From an uncultured Bacteroidales bacterium (lineage in GTDB: Bacteria > Bacteroidota > Bacteroidia > Bacteroidales > Paludibacteraceae): a DNA stretch of 44,198 nt. Position 1 is the stretch's first letter, and each line of letters opens with the position of its first letter. Positions 15,228 to 22,411 of this stretch are shown one piece after another. The stretch spans positions 1-44,198 of the forward strand of contig CAMHSB010000017.1 in NCBI GenBank assembly GCA_946187695.1. Direction: 5' to 3'. The notes beneath the pieces are model-generated. The model saw only the letters and a list, made by a program, of their open reading frames with translations. It was not told where the DNA came from and did not search any database. The position numbers and the translations under genes were made by a program.

Positions 15228-16420
15228 TTTTTGTTATTAACCAAATCCTTGATGCCGTACAGGTCGAAGCCAAGCGTGAAACGCATCGTCTGGTCAAGCG
15301 GGTTGGAAGCCGCCAGACCGACGCAATACGATACGTCCAGACTTACGATTGAGAGATGGAAACCGGCACCGAAAGTAACGTAGTTACGGTTTCCTTTGTA
15401 GTAGTTCTCGTAGCTGTAACCGGCACGAGCAAAGAACTGCTTGTTGTAACTATACTCCAGACCTACGCCCCAACGAACCTCGTTGAACTCCTCTTTGCTG
15501 CCACCCGGAGCGTCAGCGAACGACATGAACCAACCTCTGGCGGAGTTGAGTGCCGAGTAAGCGTCCTGACTCATCTGCCAGGTCTTCTCATCTTCCGGAT
15601 TGAAGCCTTCCGTGAAGCGCGATTTACGGCTCGGAACGAGCATCTTGTTTGCCTCTACGTTGAAAGTAAGGAAGTTATACTTGTCGCAAGGCAACTCATA
15701 ACTGGCACCGATATTCATGGATGCCGGGATAAAGTTCTGCGTTACCTTGTCATAGGTCATCTTGCCACCTAAGTTCTTGAGCGTGAAACCCAAGGCCAGA
15801 TGACTCGTACCCATCGGTAACTCAAACGGTTGACGGTAGTACAGACCGATATCAGCGGCCATCGTCCATGCCGCGTACATCTCCTGCGAACTTCCTGCCG
15901 TCGAGCTGTTGGCGCCGTTGTTGAGGTCCGAGTAGAGGAAACGTACCGCTACCGACATCGACACATACTCATGCAGTTTGCGGAAATAGCTCAGGTCGAG
16001 GGCCCACTCGTTCGGACGTACGTCCTGGATCTTGTCGCCGTTGGCATTGGTCAACGCCACGTCACCCATCGAGAAATACGTGAAGCTGGCACCGATACCG
16101 CCGGCCAGGTCACCAAAGTTATAGAAACCGGCGAGGTAAGCCAGATCGATATCGCTGACCAATTTGCGCAACCACGGAGTGTAGTTGGCCGTGATACCGC
16201 CGTTGGTATACATATACGCATACTTGGCAGGGTTCCAATACTGCGAGTTAAAATCAGCTTCGGTAGCTACACCGACGTCACCCTGACCTGCCGCACGGGC
16301 GTCAGGCGCAATCGACATCGACGGCATAGAGGTAATCAGCGGGTTCATTGTCTCGTCAATAGCCAGTACACTTGCACTGAAGCATACTACAGCTGCGAGC
16401 GATAAAAAGAATTTTTTCAT
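15224..16420 (-). CDS. porV: Type IX secretion outer-membrane protein PorV
   Basis: PorV is a 14-strand FadL-like barrel that collects cargo from the SprA translocon and delivers it to the PorU attachment complex. The 398-residue protein has a signal peptide (ending VLAID) and the family's opening NPLITSMPSMSIAPDARAAGQGDVG, NSQYWNPAKYAY, YTPWLRKLVSDIDLAYLAGFY. The C-terminal strands end in TMRFTLGFDLYG. Gene order (PorU upstream) supports the call. The 79-bp gap before it is the largest in the operon; a near-consensus -7 element lacking the final G and a correct -33 spacing is present there, too weak to call a promoter. Confidence 0.93.
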   Translation of the reverse strand: MKKFFLSLAAVVCFSASVLAIDETMNPLITSMPSMSIAPDARAAGQGDVGVATEADFNSQYWNPAKYAYMYTNGGITANYTPWLRKLVSDIDLAYLAGFYNFGDLAGGIGASFTYFSMGDVALTNANGDKIQDVRPNEWALDLSYFRKLHEYVSMSVAVRFLYSDLNNGANSSTAGSSQEMYAAWTMAADIGLYYRQPFELPMGTSHLALGFTLKNLGGKMTYDKVTQNFIPASMNIGASYELPCDKYNFLTFNVEANKMLVPSRKSRFTEGFNPEDEKTWQMSQDAYSALNSARGWFMSFADAPGGSKEEFNEVRWGVGLEYSYNKQFFARAGYSYENYYKGNRNYVTFGAGFHLSIVSLDVSYCVGLAASNPLDQTMRFTLGFDLYGIKDLVNNKK

Positions 16421-16499
16421 TTTGTTGTTATGGTTGTTTTGTTAATTTCAAAAAACTAAAATCTAATCTCTAAACTTTTCAAGCGATATGTTTCATAGG

Positions 16500-19400
16500 C
16501 TATCTGGTAACTATAATTTTTCCCGAGGAAGCACTGTATTTGCTGGTCTCGGTTTTGATTCGTATCGTGTACATATAAACACCCGGTTGCAGATTCAGTT
16601 CTGCCATATTGATCGAAAGATGATCCGGGTTGGTTTCTGATTGCGAATAAAGGAGCTGACCGTTGATGTTGGTGATATACACGTCCGTATAAATCAACTC
16701 GTCCGGCTGGTCGTAGCTTACGGCGATATTCAGGATACCTGCCTGTTGTACGGGATTCGGATAGGTCGTTACCGAATAGATCGACGGATCGAGGCCGGTC
16801 TCCACGATGAAGTTGAGTGTCTGGGTCGTGCTGTTGTTCATCAAGTCCCACGCACGGAATCGCAAACTGTGCGCACCGTTAGCCAGCTGCGGCATCAGGT
16901 AATTGACTTGTCCCGACTGATAACTGTCTTCCGCAGCTGTGAAATATTCGTTGAGTGTATAAGTTTGCTTGGGATCGTTATCCACCACTAACATCAGGTC
17001 GTGACCGATACCCGCACCGGCGGTGTTGATGCCGTGCTCGTCACTCAGGTCCGCGAAGAAACGCGGGGTCGGGTAGGTCCGGTCACCGTTCTTGAAGCCG
17101 ATATTGTTCAGGTAGATGTTCATCTGCGGGCCTGTCGTGTCTGCCGCTACGATCGAACCTGTACCGCCGACAATGAAATCGTGGAAATGACCCACCGCTT
17201 CCTCGTTGTAGGTCGGGTCGTGCGCATAATAGACGATACGTCCGTTGCCGTAGTTATAACGGATATCCTTGGGCACCATGAAGGTGTAACTGAACAAGCC
17301 GTTCTTCACTTCGGTAGAGCCGCTGAAGATCATGTTCGGATAGTCGTTGTACGGAATCTCATTCGGATTATCGGACTTGTCGTCGTTGTCGCGGGTGGTG
17401 ATAACCTGCAACTTGTCGTACACCGTGATATCCACCTTACCGTTGAAGTCCGATACCAACGCGCTGTCCTCGTCCACCACCTGACCGTTTACGTGCTGCA
17501 CGCTTAACGCATTGAGCGTATCCATCTGCGTGGTCGTCTTCAACCAGTAGTCGGTGGGGTAGTTCAGGCGCAGAGCCGGATCACCCAACAACAGGTACGC
17601 CAGTTTGTTGCCGTCGTTATTGAGGGCGTTCTTACCGGCCATTAGCGCTTCGCCTATAGTGGCCTCGTAATGGAACGTGTTCGTGTGCTTGAACAGCTCT
17701 TTCGATACGGCACGGTTGAGTTGGGTATTCTGCTCCGCATATACCGTTCGCGTGGCCGCGATGATACCGATCGCACCGCCATTCGGATTCATCACCGCTA
17801 CCTCTGCCGCACAACGGCGACCGCTGTCAAACTGGGCAAAGTTACACGTCACAAACAACCAGAAGCCTAAGTTCTTGTTGTTCAGTTTCTCGATATCTTT
17901 GAGGTTCAGCACCGACTCGCTCGTCACGCCGTTATAACCGCCGTGACCCGAATAGTCGAAGAAGAACACACCGTTCTTAAGCAGGTTCTGCACTTTGTTT
18001 TTGGCAAGCGGATAACTCTCACCGCTCGCGTTCACCTCCTGCGGATAAGCATCGAGGTAGATCTTATGTACGATGAAATCGGGGTTCTGGATACGGATCT
18101 GCTCGGCGCTGCCTTCGGCGGTGTAGGTATGATCCCCACGGTCTCCGTCGTCAGCCAGATACGCCAACTGGTTCTTCCATTTGCCCGTTTCGGCGTTCTC
18201 CATATAGTGCGTGATCTTATCCACCACTTTCGATGCATCTTCCACGCTCTCCACCGGCAGACGACCGACACTGATATCCATCTTGGCGGCGATATCGCTC
18301 GTCCCTTCGTTGTCGTCCAACCATCCGAAATAGTCATCGCTCGCGTAAGCCTTCACCTCGTTGGTCGAGTTATCCGATTGGTAGGTGAGTAGCAGTTTGC
18401 TTCCCGAGTTAGGCAGCAAGCCACGGTTGTCAAAAGAGCCGTGCCCCATCAGCAGCAACCAGCGGGGTTTCTGACTCACGTTGCCATTCGCACGGTCGTA
18501 CAGCATCTTCATCAACCACCGGTAAGCGGTCGCGTCCGGGGTACCCGAAGAGAACTCATTATATACTTGCTGGTCGGTAACCACCGCCCAGGTGATAGCC
18601 TGTTTGGCTTGGTGCGCTTGCGCCAGACGACGTGACTCCGCCTCAAAACCCTCAGGACAGATGATTACGTAGTCGATATTACTCAAGGCGTGCAGGTTCT
18701 GGTTGCTGACCGTCCCCTCCGTTTTCGCACTCACGTACGACGATCCGTTCTGTCGCACGGCTACGTACGTGCGGGTACCGTTCTGGTTAGAACCCGTCCA
18801 TTGGAGCTCTGTGCCGCTTAAGGTCGTCGGCACGCGCGTGATAGCTCCCAGATCCGTTACATCCCAAATCTGGATTGCACTGTTGGCGTTCTGCAGATGA
18901 TACCGAAGCAGCGTGGATTGTCCGATACCTTCGTTCGTGCGGATCTCCATCCAGTCGCCCGTCATGCGCAAGGTACTCGGGGTGTTGACTTCAATATAGT
19001 TAAGCCATCCGAGCGCACTCGACGACTCGGCATTGCGGAACGTTATCTGCACCTGTTGTTGACTCGACTGCGAGGTTCCGGATAGCAATATCGCACCCGT
19101 CGTCGCCATCGTGTAATGGTCCGAACCCGGGTTGATGGCCTGCGACTGACTGCTGCCGCCGTTGAGCGTAGCGCTGAACGTAGAGACGGTCGATGCATAG
19201 CATGCCAGATCGATATACACTTGTGTCAGCTCACTCGTCACTGCATTCGGCGTCGCCAGACTGAACGTACGGCGTTGGTTCGTGCCGAATTGCTCGCCGT
19301 AGAACGTCTTGCCGCCTCCCGCTATACCGGAGCGGTCCACCAAGTTCAAGGAGTCTTTGTCATGAACCTGCAGCTGCATGAACGTCGTCACTTCCGTCGG

Positions 19401-19844
19401 CGTACCTGTCACGGCTTCACTATATGTCGGCGCTAGCATGTTGCCTACGTTGTCCGTCAGGAAATAATAACCTTTGTCCGAATAGGTGTTGCGCGTGTGC
19501 ACAAAACGTTTCCCGTCATAAGCCCAACTGATCGGACCCTGTACGTAGAAAAGAACGTAATTCGAGCCGACATATACCGGTACTTGCGGCAGGTCGTCTA
19601 TCTTGCTCTTCTTGAAATCTGCATCTAACTGTCCGCCACCGAAACCGAACACGCGCAACTGCGTCGGCTCTATGCCTGCAGCACGGATCTCATCGAAACT
19701 CATGCGGCAGACACCGCTACTTGGCACACTGACTTTCACCCACTTGCCATTCGCCAGAACCGACTGCGCGGCATAACTGTGGATACCTGCCGTCATCGAC
19801 AGGCTGAAAGCTAAAAACAGTACTATGGACAGTATCTTTTTCAT
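16500..19844 (-). CDS. porU: Type IX secretion C-terminal-signal peptidase/sortase PorU
   Basis: PorU cuts the CTD signal from secreted cargo and joins the protein to the lipopolysaccharide linker on the cell surface. The 1114-residue product has a signal peptide (ending MTAGIHSYA), an N-terminal jelly-roll region, and a gingipain-type C25 domain with the catalytic dyad His634 (DYSGHGG) and Cys667 (FVTCNF), followed by GGAIGIIAATRTVYAEQN. The C-terminal 80 residues (YPNPV...INGQLLYSQ...PGVYMYTIR...GKIIVTR) form a type A sorting-like Ig domain that PorU keeps. Start ATG overlaps the FAH-like gene by 4 bp. Confidence 0.95.
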   Translation of the reverse strand: MKKILSIVLFLAFSLSMTAGIHSYAAQSVLANGKWVKVSVPSSGVCRMSFDEIRAAGIEPTQLRVFGFGGGQLDADFKKSKIDDLPQVPVYVGSNYVLFYVQGPISWAYDGKRFVHTRNTYSDKGYYFLTDNVGNMLAPTYSEAVTGTPTEVTTFMQLQVHDKDSLNLVDRSGIAGGGKTFYGEQFGTNQRRTFSLATPNAVTSELTQVYIDLACYASTVSTFSATLNGGSSQSQAINPGSDHYTMATTGAILLSGTSQSSQQQVQITFRNAESSSALGWLNYIEVNTPSTLRMTGDWMEIRTNEGIGQSTLLRYHLQNANSAIQIWDVTDLGAITRVPTTLSGTELQWTGSNQNGTRTYVAVRQNGSSYVSAKTEGTVSNQNLHALSNIDYVIICPEGFEAESRRLAQAHQAKQAITWAVVTDQQVYNEFSSGTPDATAYRWLMKMLYDRANGNVSQKPRWLLLMGHGSFDNRGLLPNSGSKLLLTYQSDNSTNEVKAYASDDYFGWLDDNEGTSDIAAKMDISVGRLPVESVEDASKVVDKITHYMENAETGKWKNQLAYLADDGDRGDHTYTAEGSAEQIRIQNPDFIVHKIYLDAYPQEVNASGESYPLAKNKVQNLLKNGVFFFDYSGHGGYNGVTSESVLNLKDIEKLNNKNLGFWLFVTCNFAQFDSGRRCAAEVAVMNPNGGAIGIIAATRTVYAEQNTQLNRAVSKELFKHTNTFHYEATIGEALMAGKNALNNDGNKLAYLLLGDPALRLNYPTDYWLKTTTQMDTLNALSVQHVNGQVVDEDSALVSDFNGKVDITVYDKLQVITTRDNDDKSDNPNEIPYNDYPNMIFSGSTEVKNGLFSYTFMVPKDIRYNYGNGRIVYYAHDPTYNEEAVGHFHDFIVGGTGSIVAADTTGPQMNIYLNNIGFKNGDRTYPTPRFFADLSDEHGINTAGAGIGHDLMLVVDNDPKQTYTLNEYFTAAEDSYQSGQVNYLMPQLANGAHSLRFRAWDLMNNSTTQTLNFIVETGLDPSIYSVTTYPNPVQQAGILNIAVSYDQPDELIYTDVYITNINGQLLYSQSETNPDHLSINMAELNLQPGVYMYTIRIKTETSKYSASSGKIIVTR

Positions 19845-20356
19845 TTGATTTTACAATATAATTTTTCTTCGCCGTTGACCTCCGTGCGAAGGATTTCTTC
19901 TTTCTGTACGGGCCGTGGAGCCTGCTTCGTCTGGATGTAAATGAGGTCCCCTTGTCGGATCGTCATCACCTTACTCGCTAACGCAATCGCGTCCTCAGGC
20001 GTCAAAACTAATTGGTCCAAAGTCCAATCTCCACTATTCATCCACTCTCCAATCGCCAACGAGTAATCAAATCCCAGCGCTTTGGTCCACGGTTTTCCGG
20101 CTGCTGCTAACTCCTGCGCCACGTCCAACGCAATAAAATCCTCCCCGGGCGCAACCGCATCGTAGTAACGGTCGGCAAACTTCACCGCAATCTCCTTCCC
20201 CAAACGGCTCACGCGCAAGATCATGCACGGCGTTACACCCACTTCCTTCGTCCAATCGGGCATGAAGAACGGCTTGCGACCATTCAGCAGACAACTGTCG
20301 CCTTTGAGCACCATTTCCGTCTCGCCGTTGTTATATACAAAACCAATGATCTTCAT
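19841..20356 (-). CDS. Degenerate fumarylacetoacetate-hydrolase-fold protein
   Basis: The 171 residues follow the FAH fold in order: MKIIGFVYNN, NGRKPFFMPDWTKEVGVTPCMILRVSRLGKEI, YYDAVAPGEDFIALDVAQELAAAGKPWTKALGFDYSLAIGEW. In active family members the second block reads HHExEL with metal-binding acidic residues; here it reads TKEVGVTPCMIL, so the metal site seems lost. Later acidic ligands are also not evident and the C-terminal half is shortened. It is the first gene of the porU-porV operon, directly behind a promoter. A FAH family gene in this position occurs in Porphyromonas, from memory. It may have a non-catalytic role. Confidence 0.72.
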   Translation of the reverse strand: MKIIGFVYNNGETEMVLKGDSCLLNGRKPFFMPDWTKEVGVTPCMILRVSRLGKEIAVKFADRYYDAVAPGEDFIALDVAQELAAAGKPWTKALGFDYSLAIGEWMNSGDWTLDQLVLTPEDAIALASKVMTIRQGDLIYIQTKQAPRPVQKEEILRTEVNGEEKLYCKIK

Positions 20357-20375
20357 TTACCCTATATTGAGCGTG

Positions 20376-20406
20376 CAAAGGTACAACTTTTTTTGCATAT
20401 ATGCAA
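20376..20406 (-). promoter_or_regulatory. Promoter for the FAH-like-porU-porV-ispF-aroK operon
   Basis: Minus-strand TTG (20404-20406), 20-nt spacer with an A run, and TACCTTTG (20376-20383). Expected start near 20369, only about 13 nt before the ATG at 20356, so the leader is very short. The region 20384-20469 between this promoter and the der stop shows no clear terminator hairpin. Confidence 0.8.
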
Positions 20407-20469
20407 ATAAAAATGCAAATTGGACTCTTTTTCTTAAAAAATGTGAGTGAATGTACTCTCTTACACGAA

Positions 20470-21786
20470 CTACTTAGCACGTATAAACAGCTGTACCGGG
20501 GTGCCGGTAAAGTCCCACCACTCTCGCAGTTTGTTCTCCAGGAAGCGTCGATATGGCTCCTTCACGTACTGCGGCAGGTTCGCGAAGAACACAAAGGTCG
20601 GAATCTGAGTGTTTGGCAACTGCGTGCAGTATTTGATCTTGATGTATTTGCCTTTCCATGCAGGGGGCGGGTAGTTCTCGATGAGCGGCAGGAACTTCTC
20701 GTTCAGCTGCGCGGTCGGCACTTTCTTGTTCTTGTTCTCATACACGTGAATCGCCGTCTCCACCACCTTGAAGATACGCTGTTTGGTCAGCGCACTCGTG
20801 AAGATGATCGGGAAGTCCGTGAAAGGCGCAATACGTTCGCGGATAGCTGACTCGTACGCTTTGATATCCTGATTGGTCTTGCTCTCGATCAGGTCCCACT
20901 TGTTGATACAAACGACCAGTCCTTTCTTGTTCTTCTGGATGAGCGAGTAGATATTGAGGTCCTGCGCTTCGATACCACGCGTCGCGTCGATCATCAGGAT
21001 ACACACGTCCGAGTTCTCGATCGCACGAATACTTCGTACAACCGAGTAGTACTCCTGATCTTCCGTCACTTTCGCCTTCTTGCGGATACCCGCGGTGTCC
21101 ACGAGGTAGAAGTCCTTACCGAACTTGTTGTACCGCGTGTAGATTGAGTCGCGCGTTGTACCCGGGATGTCCGTCACGATGGTCCGCTCCTCGCCGATAA
21201 AAGCGTTCAGAATACTTGACTTGCCGGCATTCGGACGACCTACGATCGCAAAACGCGGCAGGTCTTCCAACTCCTCGTCGCTGTCATCTTCCTTACGGAA
21301 ACGGCTTACCACTTCGTCCAGCAGGTCACCCGTTCCGAGTCCGTTCTCGGCGGAGAGGATGAACGGCTCACCCAAGCCGAGCTTATAGAACTCCGCCGCA
21401 CCGTACTGGTTCTCGAACGTATCGACCTTGTTGACGCAAAGGATGGTCGGTTTCTTCGCCTGTCGAAGCAGGTGAGCCACTTCCATATCGAATTGCGTCA
21501 CACCTTCGTTCACGTCCACCACCAGCATCACCACGTCTGCCTCACGAATCGCCAGATCCACCTGACGGTTGATCTCACTCTCGAACGTGTCGTCGCTGTT
21601 GACTACCCAACCGCCGGTGTCGATCACGGAGAACTCCCTACCGCACCATTCGGCCTTACCGTACTGACGGTCACGCGTCGTTCCCGCCGTATTCATCACT
21701 ATCGCCCGACGCGTTCCCGTCAAGCGGTTAAACAGAGTCGATTTCCCAACATTAGGACGACCCACTATAGCCACAATATTCGCCAT
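20470..21786 (-). CDS. der: Ribosome-assembly GTPase Der (EngA)
   Basis: Der has two tandem GTPase domains and a KH-like domain and is needed for 50S maturation. The 438-residue length is standard. Domain 1 has GRPNVGKST (residues 9-17), the DTGGW switch and NKVD. Domain 2 has [17 protein letters not shown] and NKWD. The KH-like end reads [45 protein letters not shown]. It follows slyD by 14 bp and ends the lptD-slyD-der operon. Confidence 0.97.
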   Translation of the reverse strand: MANIVAIVGRPNVGKSTLFNRLTGTRRAIVMNTAGTTRDRQYGKAEWCGREFSVIDTGGWVVNSDDTFESEINRQVDLAIREADVVMLVVDVNEGVTQFDMEVAHLLRQAKKPTILCVNKVDTFENQYGAAEFYKLGLGEPFILSAENGLGTGDLLDEVVSRFRKEDDSDEELEDLPRFAIVGRPNAGKSSILNAFIGEERTIVTDIPGTTRDSIYTRYNKFGKDFYLVDTAGIRKKAKVTEDQEYYSVVRSIRAIENSDVCILMIDATRGIEAQDLNIYSLIQKNKKGLVVCINKWDLIESKTNQDIKAYESAIRERIAPFTDFPIIFTSALTKQRIFKVVETAIHVYENKNKKVPTAQLNEKFLPLIENYPPPAWKGKYIKIKYCTQLPNTQIPTFVFFANLPQYVKEPYRRFLENKLREWWDFTGTPVQLFIRAK

Positions 21787-21800
21787 AGATCTATTATTTT

Positions 21801-22370
21801 TTATTTACAATTTTTACATTCTTTGTTGCAGTCCTCGCAACTGTCCTGACCGCAATGCCCGTGACAACCGCCGCAACCATGCGGGTTGCGTATCGCTTTG
21901 AGCTCGCCTTCCGTCACATCGCGGATCTCGAGAATCTTACCCGTAAAATGCAGGTCCTCCCCTGCGTACGGGTGGTTGAGGTCGATGGTCACCTGATCGT
22001 CTGTAATCTCGCACACCTGTGCTTTGACGATTTGACCGTCCACGGTGTTCATCGGAACGATCGCACCGACATACACGCGCTCCTCGTCAAACTCACCGTC
22101 GCCGTTGAAGAACATCTTCTTCGGCAGGTCCATGAGCCCTTCCTGGATGTACTCGCCATAAGCCTCTTCGGCCTTGAGCACGAAATCGAAATTGTCGCCC
22201 GCTTCCTTTCCGGCCATCTGTGCCTCGAAAGCAGGGAGCATCATTCCTTCACCCTGACACCATACCAGCGGAGCCTGCTCCGTGGCTTGTTCCATTAACT
22301 CTTCTTTACCTTCTTCGCCGTTGATATACAACGAATAAGTTGCCTTGACTACTTTTAAATTCTCTATCAT
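21801..22370 (-). CDS. slyD: SlyD-like peptidyl-prolyl isomerase with cysteine-rich tail
   Basis: A cytosolic FKBP/SlyD-type folding factor. I start at ATG 22370 ([18 protein letters not shown]), where family similarity begins, not at the longer in-frame start that would overlap lptD. Features are [44 protein letters not shown], then the inserted IF/chaperone loop around [12 protein letters not shown], and [17 protein letters not shown]. The last 30 residues are rich in Cys and His ([23 protein letters not shown]), like the metal-binding tail of SlyD that supplies nickel. Nickel or zinc binding is therefore plausible. Confidence 0.92.
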   Translation of the reverse strand: MIENLKVVKATYSLYINGEEGKEELMEQATEQAPLVWCQGEGMMLPAFEAQMAGKEAGDNFDFVLKAEEAYGEYIQEGLMDLPKKMFFNGDGEFDEERVYVGAIVPMNTVDGQIVKAQVCEITDDQVTIDLNHPYAGEDLHFTGKILEIRDVTEGELKAIRNPHGCGGCHGHCGQDSCEDCNKECKNCK

Positions 22371-22396
22371 AACTTTAACCGCATGGCTGGCTTGCT

Positions 22397-22411
22397 CCGG
22401 TTCTAAACCGG
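22397..22411. other. Perfect 6-bp hairpin between lptD and slyD
   Basis: CCGGTT (22397-22402) and AACCGG (22406-22411) pair around a 3-nt loop. The hairpin begins one base after the lptD stop (22412-22414 on the minus strand) in the 41-bp gap before slyD. It has no U tract, so it is more likely a processing or stability element, or chance, than a terminator. Confidence 0.4.

Noticed and set aside
16421..16499. Possible separate porV promoter
   Set aside because: The minus strand has TAGATTTT, which lacks the final G, and the nearest TTG is only 14 nt away, far from the 20 nt of all other promoters here.
22397..22411. Terminator between lptD and slyD
   Set aside because: The stem is perfect but short, and no U tract follows on the minus strand; slyD and der have no other visible promoter, so read-through is needed.
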